Positions 16,060 through 24,512 of a stretch of 64,000 bases of DNA are shown here, one piece after another; position 1 is the first letter of the stretch; every line of letters begins with the position of its first letter. Origin of the DNA: Parafannyhessea umbonata (GTDB lineage: Bacteria; Actinomycetota; Coriobacteriia; Coriobacteriales; Atopobiaceae); NCBI RefSeq assembly GCF_012844235.1, contig NZ_JABAGR010000006.1, forward strand, positions 1 to 64,000, given 5' to 3'. Made by a program: the position numbers and the translations under genes. A model generated the notes under the pieces. That model searched no databases. It had not been told where the DNA came from and saw only the letters and a list, made by a program, of their open reading frames with translations.

Positions 16060-16370
16060 CGCTGTTCCTTTCACGCGTCCCCAAAGGGGGAGGCTCTTCT
16101 CATGCGTACGCCCCCCACACTAGCAAATGGCGGATTACGGGCCGTGCAATGGCATATAAAACTCGGCATCTTGTTACGCAATGTTGTTATTTCGGGCCTC
16201 CTCCAGACTGCATGGTGACGTGCCGTGCGTCTTGGCTTCGCACCGTCCGCCTTGGCGCCGCCCTTGGCTATACTTGCAGAGTCACATTGCAAGAGCCGCA
16301 TCGCAATCCCATTGGGGCAAACGCCATCGCAGCGCCCGGCGGCGTCCGGGCACATCGTCAGGGGGCTTAC
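16060..16370. other. Divergent intergenic region
   Basis: Divergent region between the ABC importer and a nucleosidase gene. A TATACT hexamer at 16269-16274 overlaps the start of an inverted repeat, CTTGCA ... TGCAAG (16273-16293, 9-base spacer), a plausible promoter-operator for the nucleosidase gene. No gene or riboswitch motif was found. Confidence 0.35.
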
Positions 16371-17156
16371 ATGGTCAAGACCGTCGCCGTGCTCAGCGCG
16401 CTTCGCAAGGAGTCGCTCGCGTTCTTCGAGCTTGGGGGAGAAGAGCCGCGCCGTCGCTGCGGCGTGGAGCTTGCGCGCCGCTCCGTCGCGGGCCTCGACG
16501 TCGTGGCCGCTGCCGGCGGCATGGGCACCATCAACGCGGCGGCCTCCGCCCAGCTGCTCATCGATGCGTGCCAGCCGGACGTCCTGCTGTTTTGCGGCAT
16601 CGCAGGGAGCCTCAACCCCAGGATCGGCCAGGGAGACGTGGTGGTGGGCGAGCGTCTGGAGTGCCTCGAGGCGGACATGGACATCATCGCGGAGTCAGAG
16701 CCTCACCTCACGTCGTTTCCCTCCGACGCGCGGCTCGTGCGCCTGGCGAAGGAGGAGCTGGAGGCGCGGTCGTTCGAGCGCGTGGACAACGTGCGTGAGT
16801 CCGGCGCTGACGCGAGCGCTTCTAAGTACGGCACGCTTGCGCCGCACGCGCCGCGCTACGTGTGTGGCGCCATCGCGACGAGCGACCTCTTCAGCACGGC
16901 GCCCGATGTGCTGCGCGAGGTGCGCGGCCGCTATGCCGCGGACTGCGAGGAGATGGAGGGCGTGGCGGCGGCCCAGGTGGCAGCACGTGCCGGCGTGCCG
17001 TTCCTTGCGATCCGCTCCATCAGCAACGTGTGCGGCGAGCCGTACGAGGAGCTGGACGGCCGCGAGGCGGACCTCGTGGCGACGGCACGCCTTGCCGCGG
17101 ACGTGACCATGGGCGTCATCGCGAGACTTGCGGCGAAGGGGCTTGACTCACGGTAG
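16371..17156 (+). CDS. MTA/SAH nucleosidase-family protein (paralogue 1)
   Basis: A 261-residue nucleoside phosphorylase-fold protein of the Pfs/MtnN family, which cleaves adenine from 5-methylthioadenosine or S-adenosylhomocysteine; the related MqnB acts on futalosine. The core AAAGGMGTINAA, LLFCGIAGSLNP, CEEMEGVAAAQVAARAGVPF (catalytic Glu region) and SISNVCGEP match. It differs clearly from the second copy at 22673, with an inserted segment around residues 125-155, so the substrates may differ. The ATG at 16371 follows CAGGGGG. It is monocistronic. Confidence 0.8.
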   Translation: MVKTVAVLSALRKESLAFFELGGEEPRRRCGVELARRSVAGLDVVAAAGGMGTINAAASAQLLIDACQPDVLLFCGIAGSLNPRIGQGDVVVGERLECLEADMDIIAESEPHLTSFPSDARLVRLAKEELEARSFERVDNVRESGADASASKYGTLAPHAPRYVCGAIATSDLFSTAPDVLREVRGRYAADCEEMEGVAAAQVAARAGVPFLAIRSISNVCGEPYEELDGREADLVATARLAADVTMGVIARLAAKGLDSR

Positions 17157-17186
17157 TCAGCGGCAGTCTGGGGGGGAAACCTTGGC

Positions 17187-17274
17187 GAGTAGGGTGGAAA
17201 ATCCACATCGAGTAGGGTGGAAAATCCACATCGGATAGGGTGGAAAATCCACATCGGATAGGGTGGAAAAACGG
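17187..17274 (+). repeat. 23-bp tandem repeats (3.8 copies) ahead of a DUF4143 ATPase gene
   Basis: Four units start at 17187, 17210, 17233 and 17256, the last one incomplete. Each carries TAGGGTGGAAAATCCAC, which includes the dyad GTGGA-AAA-TCCAC. Units 1 and 2 start GAG, units 3 and 4 start GGA; otherwise they are identical. The array ends 65 bp before the ATPase start. Iteron-like repeats on a fixed 23-bp period suggest cooperative binding of a regulator, possibly the ATPase product itself. Confidence 0.85.
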
Positions 17275-17338
17275 TACCATGGGTCTTAGCAGGGGAGATG
17301 TCCCCCGTGTGGAATGACCTGATTCTGGAGGGTATCGA

Positions 17339-18628
17339 ATGTCCATCACGCCCGAAGGGTATCTGCCGCGCCTTGTTGACGAGAAGGTTGAGCGGTATCT
17401 GCGGATATTTGGCGCAGTGGAAATCGGCGGCACGAAGTGGTGCGGCAAGACGTGGACGGCCCTTAGGCACGCGAACAGCGTGAGCTACGTTGACCAGAGC
17501 CTGGCACTTGCCACGGATGACCCGAGCTCGATGCTCGTTGGAAAAAGACCGCACGTCGTCGACGAGTGGCAGCATGTCCCAACGATATGGGACTACGTGC
17601 GTCACGAGGTAGACAGCGCGAGGGGGGCCAGGGGCTCCTTCATACTCACGGGGTCCTCCTCACCTCTTGTGCGCGAGAAGGACGGTCTGCCGCAGCATAG
17701 TGGTGCGGGTCGCATTGGCAGGGTGCGTATGCGGCCTATGTCACTGTATGAGAGCGGGGATTCCGTCGGAAGGGTGTCGCTCGCCGGCCTTTTTGCGGGC
17801 GAGTTCGAGCCGGTGCAGGTGAAGACGGACGCGCAGAAGTTGGTGGACCTTGCCTGTAGGGGAGGCTGGCCGGAAGCGATTGATCTTTCTGCCGCGGACG
17901 CGCAGCAGATAGCACGAGAGTATCTGCGGCTGTTTCGCATGTCGACGGTGCCCGACCAAGGCAAGGATCCCGAGCTGATGAGGAGGATGCTCTTCTCGCT
18001 TGCGAGAAACCTGGGCCAGGCAGCGACGTACAGGACTATTGCCGCGGATGCGGGGGACTCCTCTGCGGGCGAGCCCTTGAGCGAAGGCACCATCTCCTCA
18101 TACCTCGGCTTGCTGAGGGCGGCATACCTGCTGGACGAGGTTCCGGGGTGGGTTCCGCCAGCACGCTCCGCGAAGCGCGTGAACACGAAGCCGAAGCGCT
18201 ATCTGGCGGACCCTTCCCTCGCGGTGGCGCAGCTGGCCCTGCTCCCGGGTGCGCTGCTTGCCGACTGGCAGACGTTTGGCCTTGTGTTCGAGAACCTCTG
18301 CATGCGCGACCTTCAGGTGTATGCGGAGGCGCAGGAGCTGTGCAGCGACGTGCCCGTGCGGTACTACCGTGACTCCGCAGGTCTCGAGGTGGATGCCATA
18401 GTGGAGCTTGCGGACGGTAGGTGGGGCGCGTTCGAAATCAAGACGAGCGAGGCGAAGGTGGAGGAGGGCGCAGCGAGCCTGAGGCGCCTGCGCCGCAAGC
18501 TGACGCAGAACCCGAGTGCCCGCGTGAGGCCGCCGGAGTTCATGGCGGTGATAACGGGGGTGTCTGAGTACGCGCACCGCGTGGAGGATGGCATCTACGC
18601 GATACCGATTTGCGCACTTACGGCATAG
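17339..18628 (+). CDS. AAA-type ATPase with DUF4143 domain
   Basis: A 429-residue protein of the AAA_14/DUF4143 family: an N-terminal P-loop ATPase followed by a C-terminal domain with a nuclease-like core. Walker A is GGTKWCGKT (residues 30-38), Walker B PHVVDEWQ, then the sensor ILTGSSS. The DUF4143 part includes RYLADPSLAVAQ, FGLVFENLCMRDL and VRYYRDSAGLEVDAIVEL, the last resembling the D-x-E-x-D/E core of restriction-like folds, then FEIKTSE. The biological role of the family is unknown. Tandem repeats just upstream are probably its regulatory site. Confidence 0.88.
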   Translation: MSITPEGYLPRLVDEKVERYLRIFGAVEIGGTKWCGKTWTALRHANSVSYVDQSLALATDDPSSMLVGKRPHVVDEWQHVPTIWDYVRHEVDSARGARGSFILTGSSSPLVREKDGLPQHSGAGRIGRVRMRPMSLYESGDSVGRVSLAGLFAGEFEPVQVKTDAQKLVDLACRGGWPEAIDLSAADAQQIAREYLRLFRMSTVPDQGKDPELMRRMLFSLARNLGQAATYRTIAADAGDSSAGEPLSEGTISSYLGLLRAAYLLDEVPGWVPPARSAKRVNTKPKRYLADPSLAVAQLALLPGALLADWQTFGLVFENLCMRDLQVYAEAQELCSDVPVRYYRDSAGLEVDAIVELADGRWGAFEIKTSEAKVEEGAASLRRLRRKLTQNPSARVRPPEFMAVITGVSEYAHRVEDGIYAIPICALTA

Positions 18629-18639
18629 CGCGAAAGCCG

Positions 18640-19149
18640 TTAGCGGTCTTCCAGCCTGAAACCCGCGTACACGAAGCCCGGGCTCACGACGCATGACACG
18701 AGGGCGTCCTCGCCTGAGGGGACGGTGCGCTGCCACACGCCGGCGGGGACCACGAGCTGCGTGAGGGCTCCGTCCTGGTCCACGCGCAGCGTAGTGGCCC
18801 TAAGCTGGGCGGGGTCCGGCGCCGCGCCCGAGCCGGCGAGCTCGATGGTGACGGCGCCGGGGCCGTGCCAGAGCCAGAGTTCGTCCGCGTCGACGACGTG
18901 CCAGTCGCTGGAGTCGCCGGCGGGCAGCAGGAAGTAGATGAGCGAGGCCAGCGGGCGCGCGGACGTGGAGTTCTCCGAGAGGTCCGCGGCGCCGGCAGCG
19001 GTTGCTGGCGCGTCGTCGGCGGGCGTGCCGGTTGGCGCCGCGATGGGAGACTGCCACGTGCGGCGGTACCAGCCGCCTTCCGGGTGCGGTGCCAGGTCCA
19101 GTGCGTCGATCAGGCGCTGGGCGTACGGGCTAACTCCAGATGCGGTCAT
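18640..19149 (-). CDS. Cupin, DUF985 family
   Basis: A 169-residue protein of the cupin_5 (DUF985) family. PHPEGGWYRRTWQS, SLIYFLLPAGDSSDWHVVDADELW, the WHGPGAVTIEL strand and CVVSPGFVYAGFRL are all family hallmarks. An Ala/Pro-rich insert of about 25 residues lies near residue 45. Function of the family is uncertain (sugar or small-molecule binding). Its start overlaps the 3-prime end of the downstream amidohydrolase gene by 20 bp on the same strand, so the two may be cotranscribed. Confidence 0.85.
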   Translation of the reverse strand: MTASGVSPYAQRLIDALDLAPHPEGGWYRRTWQSPIAAPTGTPADDAPATAAGAADLSENSTSARPLASLIYFLLPAGDSSDWHVVDADELWLWHGPGAVTIELAGSGAAPDPAQLRATTLRVDQDGALTQLVVPAGVWQRTVPSGEDALVSCVVSPGFVYAGFRLEDR

Positions 19150-20461
19150 ATGCGAGCCTTCCCTCGATGACGGTGGCGCGGCAGGTGCCGGAGCCGTGGC
19201 GGACGAAGCGCTCCAGCGTGTCCTCGAGCGCCTGAGGCGACGTGACGTCGACCGGTACGTCGAAGAACGCGAGGTCGGCGGATGCGCCGACGTTTATCTG
19301 ACCGATGCGCTTGGGACCGCAGTTGAGGCCCATGGCCTCCGCGCCGCCGAGCGTCATCATCCTGATGAGGCGGTGCGAGAGGTCGAGCTCCTCGTAGCCC
19401 TGGCTGATGGCGAGGTCGTACAGGAACGCGACGTCGTCCAGGACGTCGAGGCTCGGGCTCGAGGAGAGCGAGTCCGTGCCGACGGAGAGGGGGTTGCCCT
19501 CCTCGAGGTAGCGTGCGATGGGGGCGTCCGCCTCCGTGCAGGTGATGCGGTTGGAGCGCGGGCAGAGCGCGACCGAGACGCCCCTCTGGCGCAGGATCCT
19601 GCGATCTTCTCGCGATGCGTGCACGCCGTGTGCGATGTGGACGTCCGGCCCGAGGACGGCGAGCTGGTCGAGAAACTGGATGGCGCTTGCGCCGGCGCCG
19701 GCGCGCTTGAGGTCGTTGAAGCTCTGCCACTCCGTGCGGTTCCACGCCCACGACGTCTGGTTGGTGAGGCGCGACGGCAGTTTGCCGGCCTCGGCCGGGG
19801 TCTCGCCCAGGTGGATGTGGAGCCTCATGCCCAGCTGGCGCGCGATGTCCGGCAGGTCGAGCAGCGGGCCGGAGCCAAGTGAGTACGGCGCGTGCGGGCT
19901 GATGCCAAGCTCCGTCACGCCCATGGCGCGGATGGCGCGGATCTGGTCTAGCAGGTCTTCCGGACCCTTGCGCCGCCAGTCCTCGTTGTTCCAGTCCATA
20001 ACCTCCCAGTAGGCGATGCCGTGCATGCCCTGGGACGCGAGCGCGTCGGCCGCCTCCACGTCTGACACGATGTCCGCCGCGGCCGTGGTACCGGCCTCCA
20101 CCATCTGGCGCGCGCCGTCGTGCGCCCACTGGCGCCACGGCTTGGGCTCCGGGCTGTCGTATATCTTGTTGAACGCGAGCTCCCAGTCGCGAAAGCTCGC
20201 GTACGTGCGCGAGCCGACGGACGCCATGCCGGTGTACTGCAGGTGGGTGTGGGCGTTCACCAGGCCGGGCGTGACGAGGCCGCCCCAGCGGCGGAGCTCC
20301 ACCTGCGAGCGGTCGTCCACGTCCTCCGCGAGCTTCTGCCGCACCCAGTCGCGCGTGCCCACGTGCAGGACGCGGCCGTCGCGCACCGCGACGGCGCCGT
20401 CGCAGATGACGGGGCCGGTGACGGGGATCACCAGCGGGGCTTCGTACAGGGTGACGCTCAT
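19130..20461 (-). CDS. Amidohydrolase, MTA/SAH deaminase-like
   Basis: A 443-residue metal-dependent deaminase of the TRZ/ATZ-MtaD group. Metal ligands are seen in NAHTHL, HIHLGET, the His of HGVHASRED and the Asp of VGTDSLSSSP. Members deaminate S-adenosylhomocysteine or 5-methylthioadenosine to the inosyl products. The start codon overlaps the stop of the adenosylhomocysteinase-like gene (ATGA), so both are made together. That pairing supports SAH deamination followed by cleavage of S-inosylhomocysteine, as described in methanogens. Substrate remains inference; guanine or other aminohydrolase activity is possible. Confidence 0.8.
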   Translation of the reverse strand: MSVTLYEAPLVIPVTGPVICDGAVAVRDGRVLHVGTRDWVRQKLAEDVDDRSQVELRRWGGLVTPGLVNAHTHLQYTGMASVGSRTYASFRDWELAFNKIYDSPEPKPWRQWAHDGARQMVEAGTTAAADIVSDVEAADALASQGMHGIAYWEVMDWNNEDWRRKGPEDLLDQIRAIRAMGVTELGISPHAPYSLGSGPLLDLPDIARQLGMRLHIHLGETPAEAGKLPSRLTNQTSWAWNRTEWQSFNDLKRAGAGASAIQFLDQLAVLGPDVHIAHGVHASREDRRILRQRGVSVALCPRSNRITCTEADAPIARYLEEGNPLSVGTDSLSSSPSLDVLDDVAFLYDLAISQGYEELDLSHRLIRMMTLGGAEAMGLNCGPKRIGQINVGASADLAFFDVPVDVTSPQALEDTLERFVRHGSGTCRATVIEGRLAYDRIWS

Positions 20462-22107
20462 GCGTGCCTCTTCCGGTTTGTTGGGGCGGGGGTGGTGCCG
20501 GCGGTGTCGGCGTAGCGGGTGACGCGCCAGTCCGGCACGAAGGTGGGGGTGGACGGCGCGCTCTCCGTGCGGATGCCGCGCGTCTCGAGCGCGATGGATG
20601 CGATGCGGCGGTCGACCTCGGGACCCAGCCGCAGCACCTTTGCAGGCAGCGACCCCGCGTGGCGCAGCAGGTGCTCCACGGCGGCGAGCTGCACGGCGAA
20701 GCTCAGGTCCATGATCTCGATGGGGTTGCCCGGGCCGGCGGCGTAGTTCACGCCGTCCCCGGACGCGAGCAGCCTGAGCGTGGGCCCCTGGGGCACGTCC
20801 AGCCACGAGACGCCGTCCTTCTCGCCCGGGCGCAGGGTACCGCCCTGGGAAAGCACCTGGTCAAGGGCCACCTCGTTTGCGATGCCGCCGATGACTGCGA
20901 CGGTGGCGCCGTCTGGCAGCAGGCGGAGAGCGTCTGCGGGGAGCGTGTGGCGCACGCCCGTGGCCGAGACCGCCATGTCCGTGGCGGGAAGCGCGCTGTC
21001 GAGCGGCGCGACCGCGAAGCCGGCGAAGCTCGCCTCAAGCGCGCGGACGGGGTCCGCCTCCGCCACGGTCACGCGCGCGCCCAGCGCCCGCACGCGGCGG
21101 GCGAAGCCCTCGCCGACGGGGCCAAAGCCCACCACGGTGACGCGTGCACCTCCGGCGGCGGAGAAGAACGACGGCCCTACGAGGGACATCGTCGTGGCGG
21201 CGCAGGTCTCTCCCGTGCCGTGGCGGTTGTCGAAGCCGGTCTTCAGGCGGGAGTCGTTGACCGCCACGACGGGAAACGGCAGCTCGCCTTCCTGCTGCAT
21301 GGCCGTGAACGCGCGGACGCCGGAGGTGGTCTCCTCCGCGACGCCCACGAGCCTCGCCGCCAGGGTCGGGCGCTCCATCACCATGAGGCGCGAGAAGTTC
21401 GCGCCGTCGTCGATGACGACGTTTGGCCGGATGCGATCCATGAGGCGGAGCGACCCCTCGCGCTCCTGCGCGGGCGTCCACGTGGCGTCCGCCTCTATGG
21501 CGTAGCCGCGGGCGCGGATCTGGTTGGCGATGGCCTGGTCGCATTCGTGCGCGTGGCAGTACACGCCCACGGTGGCACCGGCCGCGGCAAGGCGCTCCAC
21601 GAGGACGGCCGTCTTTGGCTCCACGATGAGGCTGAGCGCGATGTGGACGCCCGCGAGCAGGCCTTCCGCCGCGATCCGGCGTGCGAGCTCCGCCGAGACG
21701 GGCATGCCCCTCTCGGCGCGCGCCCAGGCGTCAGCCGCGGAAAGGTCCTGGCGTTTGGGCAGTTCGGGGTAGGTAAAATCCGCCTGTGCGGCATCGTTCG
21801 TAGGGACGAGGCCCCACTCCGCCATGCGCAGGGCAAGCGCCCCGCCTCCGCGCGCGAGGTCCTGCGCGTCCACGAGCACGCGCGAGCCCGCAAGCGATGA
21901 GTTTGTGGCCTGCGCCCACGCGCAGGCCCAGTGTGCGAAGGTGTCCGTGGTTCCTCCCGGGTCGCATTGCGGCGCGTCCTTGCGGCGCGCGCCGACCGTC
22001 GTGGAAACATGATATGCGAAACCGGATGGCGTGGGTTTCTCCCGTGTTTCGGACCGCGTGTGATGCCTTTGGAGAACGCGCGGTCGCACCTCCTGCGGCG
22101 GGTACAT
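20458..22107 (-). CDS. Adenosylhomocysteinase-like (S-inosylhomocysteine hydrolase candidate)
   Basis: An NAD-dependent hydrolase of the adenosylhomocysteinase family, up to 549 residues. The N-terminal substrate domain (GMPVSAELARRIAAEG, LSLIVEPKTAVLVERL), the NDSRLKTGFDNRHGTGET segment (conserved Lys and Asp of the active site) and the Rossmann motif VVGFGPVGEG followed by AEADP are visible. The start is uncertain: 22107 is the first ATG but has no ribosome site; an ATG at 21825 is the shortest reasonable choice. It is coupled to the SAH/MTA deaminase-like gene, so S-inosylhomocysteine may be its substrate. It is divergent from luxS. Confidence 0.75.
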   Translation of the reverse strand: MYPPQEVRPRVLQRHHTRSETREKPTPSGFAYHVSTTVGARRKDAPQCDPGGTTDTFAHWACAWAQATNSSLAGSRVLVDAQDLARGGGALALRMAEWGLVPTNDAAQADFTYPELPKRQDLSAADAWARAERGMPVSAELARRIAAEGLLAGVHIALSLIVEPKTAVLVERLAAAGATVGVYCHAHECDQAIANQIRARGYAIEADATWTPAQEREGSLRLMDRIRPNVVIDDGANFSRLMVMERPTLAARLVGVAEETTSGVRAFTAMQQEGELPFPVVAVNDSRLKTGFDNRHGTGETCAATTMSLVGPSFFSAAGGARVTVVGFGPVGEGFARRVRALGARVTVAEADPVRALEASFAGFAVAPLDSALPATDMAVSATGVRHTLPADALRLLPDGATVAVIGGIANEVALDQVLSQGGTLRPGEKDGVSWLDVPQGPTLRLLASGDGVNYAAGPGNPIEIMDLSFAVQLAAVEHLLRHAGSLPAKVLRLGPEVDRRIASIALETRGIRTESAPSTPTFVPDWRVTRYADTAGTTPAPTNRKRHA

Positions 22108-22176
22108 GAAGTATCGTCACTACGAACGCAAACCGCTCCGCGGGACTACCCCCGGAGCCCAACGACAGGAGACACC

Positions 22177-22668
22177 ATGGAGCAGATCGCAAGCTTCACC
22201 ATCGACCACCTTCGCCTGGAGCCCGGCGTCTACGTGAGCCGCGTCGACCGCGACCCGGCGTCCGGCGCCGTCATCACCACCTTCGACCTGCGCCTGACCG
22301 CACCCAACCGCGAGCCGGTCATGGACACGGCCGCCGTGCACGCCATCGAGCACCTGCTGGCCACGTTCCTGCGCAACGACGAGGAGTGGGCGAGCCGCAT
22401 CGTGTACTTTGGGCCCATGGGCTGCCGCACCGGCTTCTATCTCATCGTGTTTGGCGAGTGCACGCCCAAGGAGGTGCTGCCGCTGGTCACGCGCGCCTTC
22501 GAGTTTGCCCGCGACTTCGAGGGGGAGATTCCCGGCGCAAAGCCGGCGGAGTGCGGCAACTGGCACGACGCGGACCTGAACCAGGCGCACTGGTGGGCCA
22601 GGCGCTACCTGGACAACACGCTGTACGCGATCGACGACGCGCACATGACCTACCCCGGCGCGGAGTAG
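22177..22668 (+). CDS. luxS: S-ribosylhomocysteine lyase (LuxS)
   Basis: A 163-residue metalloenzyme converting S-ribosylhomocysteine to homocysteine and DPD, the precursor of autoinducer-2. The metal site is complete: His55 and His59 in HAIEHL and Cys126 in AECGNW, with the catalytic Cys83 in GPMGCRTGFY. The ATG follows ACAGGAGAC; the longer open frame upstream is not used. The MTA/SAH nucleosidase gene that makes its substrate begins 5 bp downstream, forming a two-step operon. The adenosylhomocysteinase-like operon diverges from the same short promoter region. Confidence 0.97.
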   Translation: MEQIASFTIDHLRLEPGVYVSRVDRDPASGAVITTFDLRLTAPNREPVMDTAAVHAIEHLLATFLRNDEEWASRIVYFGPMGCRTGFYLIVFGECTPKEVLPLVTRAFEFARDFEGEIPGAKPAECGNWHDADLNQAHWWARRYLDNTLYAIDDAHMTYPGAE

Positions 22669-22672
22669 GCGC

Positions 22673-23371
22673 GTGGCGCTGGGAATCATTGGCGCGATGG
22701 ACGTCGAGGTGGAGCTGCTGAGGGCCCACCTCGACGGCGTGCGCGTGACGTGCGTGGGTGGCATGGAGTTTAGCGAGGGCCGCCTGGGCGGTACGGACGC
22801 GATCGTGGTGCGTTGCGGCGTGGGCAGCATCAACGCCGCCATGTGCGCGCAGACGCTCGCCGTGCGCTTTGGGGCGGACCGCGTGGTGAACACGGGCGTG
22901 GCCGGCTCGCTGGACGCGCGCGTGGGCATAGGCGACGTGGTGGTCTCAACGGACGCAGTCAACTACGACATGGACGTGCAGAACCTGGGCTACCGGCCCG
23001 GCCAGTGCCCCGGCATGGACACGCTTGCGTTTGCGGCGGACCCGACGCTGCGCCAGGCCGCCGTTTGCGCGGCGCGCGCCGTGGCGCCGGAGGCGGGCGT
23101 GTTCGAGGGGCGCGTGGCCTCAGGCGACAAGTTCGTGCACGAGGACGCCATGCGCCGGTTGATCGTTGAGGAGTTTGGCGCGCTGTGCTGCGAGATGGAG
23201 GGTGCCGCCATCGCGCAGGCGTGCCACGTGAACGGCATCCCGTTCGCGATCGTGCGCACCATATCAGACGAGGCGAACGGAGCCTCCGCCGCGGACTACC
23301 CCGCGTTCGAGCGCAAGATGGCCCTGCGCTGCGCGGCGATCGTGGAGCGCATGGCCGCCGGCTTGGCGTAG
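22673..23371 (+). CDS. mtnN: 5-methylthioadenosine/S-adenosylhomocysteine nucleosidase
   Basis: A 232-residue nucleosidase that removes adenine from SAH and methylthioadenosine. The typical start MALGIIGAMDVEVELL, the acid residue region near Glu11, VVNTGVAGSLD, ASGDKFVHE and the catalytic segment CEMEGAAIAQACH with Asp in ISDEAN are all present at family positions. The GTG start lies 5 bp past the luxS stop, with GGAGTAGG as ribosome site. Together with LuxS it recycles SAH to homocysteine, feeding MetH encoded at 60-62.6 kb. Confidence 0.95.
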   Translation: MALGIIGAMDVEVELLRAHLDGVRVTCVGGMEFSEGRLGGTDAIVVRCGVGSINAAMCAQTLAVRFGADRVVNTGVAGSLDARVGIGDVVVSTDAVNYDMDVQNLGYRPGQCPGMDTLAFAADPTLRQAAVCAARAVAPEAGVFEGRVASGDKFVHEDAMRRLIVEEFGALCCEMEGAAIAQACHVNGIPFAIVRTISDEANGASAADYPAFERKMALRCAAIVERMAAGLA

Positions 23372-23436
23372 GCGCCCGCCACGGATCACGTGGCCGCGGC
23401 GGCCTTGGCCGCGGCTGTGCCAGGAAGGGGGATCGC

Positions 23437-24309
23437 ATGGCGAGAAGAACGGGCCTCCCGGCCGTGGAGGTGCTTGACGCGTGCGAGTCAACCAACGACG
23501 AGGCCCTGCGGCGCGCACGCGCGGGCGCGCCGCACGGCGCGGCCGTCGCCGCGGTGAGGCAGACGCTGGGGCGCGGCCGCAGGGGACACGTGTGGGTGTC
23601 CCCGCCGGGCGGGCTGTACCTCTCCGTGGCGCTGCGCCCTGGCGTTGCGCGTGAGTGCCTGCGCGCCATCCCCGTGGCCGCCGGCCTGGGGGCGCTTGAC
23701 GCGTGCCGTGCGCTCGGCGCGACGACGCCGCGGCTGAAGTGGCCAAACGACCTCGTGGTGCCAGGGCCCGACGGCGCATGCAAGCTCGGCGGCATCCTGG
23801 TGGAGCTCTGCCTGGGGTCGCGGCCCACGGGCGCGGGCGCAGCGGCGGATGGTGTCGCGGGCGCGAACGACGCCGCCGTGTGCGGCATCGGCGTGAACCT
23901 CTCGCGCCCGCAGGGCGACGGCATCCGCCCGCAGGCGGTGCGAGACGGCATGCCCGCCCCGCTTCCCGCCGCGTACCTGGACGAGTGCGGCGCCCCTGCC
24001 GCGGCCGGCGACTACGCGGCCGTGGCGACGCTGTTTCGCGACGCCATCGTGCGGCGCGTGGACGCATGGGCCGAGGGCCTCTCCGGGGGCTGCCCGGCCG
24101 AGCCGCTCGCGCCCGTGCTGGAAGAGTACCAGGCCAGCCTCCACGGCCTTGGGGGCACGGTCGTGGCCGTCACCCCCGAGGGCGCCGTCGTGGGGCGGGG
24201 CACGTTCTTCTCCGTAGACGGAACCGGTCGTGCGGTGCTTGCGCTTCCGGGCGGCGGTACGCTTTCGCTTGCCCCCGAGCAGGCGTCGCTGAGGCCCATT
24301 GGGAGCTAA
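23437..24309 (+). CDS. birA: Biotin--[acetyl-CoA-carboxylase] ligase
   Basis: A 290-residue biotin protein ligase that activates biotin as biotinyl-AMP and attaches it to the lysine of AccB, encoded 7 kb downstream. Catalytic motifs are ESTNDEA, the GRGRRGHVWVSPPGG biotinyl-AMP loop, KWPNDLVV and KLGGILVEL. No N-terminal winged helix is present, so it is a ligase only and not a biotin repressor. The ATG follows AGGAAGGGGG. It directly precedes the fatty-acid locus and, with bioY at the far end, implies that the cell imports rather than makes biotin. Confidence 0.94.
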   Translation: MARRTGLPAVEVLDACESTNDEALRRARAGAPHGAAVAAVRQTLGRGRRGHVWVSPPGGLYLSVALRPGVARECLRAIPVAAGLGALDACRALGATTPRLKWPNDLVVPGPDGACKLGGILVELCLGSRPTGAGAAADGVAGANDAAVCGIGVNLSRPQGDGIRPQAVRDGMPAPLPAAYLDECGAPAAAGDYAAVATLFRDAIVRRVDAWAEGLSGGCPAEPLAPVLEEYQASLHGLGGTVVAVTPEGAVVGRGTFFSVDGTGRAVLALPGGGTLSLAPEQASLRPIGS

Positions 24310-24429
24310 GCGGCGCTACAAACCACCAATTTACGCAATCTGCCTGCAAAAACGTAAGAGCCTGAACCAGAGTGCCCCCGTGTGCGCAATGTGTGTGCCC
24401 GGGGGCAAATTCGTCTTTCTCCAAAACTT

Positions 24430-24485
24430 TATGTTGACACGTCAACATACGTCGCTACACTCGAAATAGTTAGACAGGCTAACTA
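24430..24485 (+). promoter_or_regulatory. Promoter with two palindromic operators ahead of the fab locus
   Basis: A TTGACA (-35, 24434-24439) and TACACT (-10, 24456-24461) are 16 bases apart. The -35 lies inside the dyad TATGTTGAC-AC-GTCAACATA (24430-24449). A second dyad, TAGTTAG-ACAGG-CTAACTA (24467-24485), falls at the expected transcription start. The MarR-type gene follows 28 bp later, so autoregulation by that protein, as for FabT of streptococci, is likely. The region is locally AT-rich. Confidence 0.75.
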
Positions 24486-24512
24486 AATTGGCGACGGGAG
24501 GGGAGCGGGCCC

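Noticed and set aside
22108-22176. SAH riboswitch between the adenosylhomocysteinase-like gene and luxS
   Set aside because: The region is only about 70 bp and I could not match the conserved core of the known SAH riboswitch on either strand.
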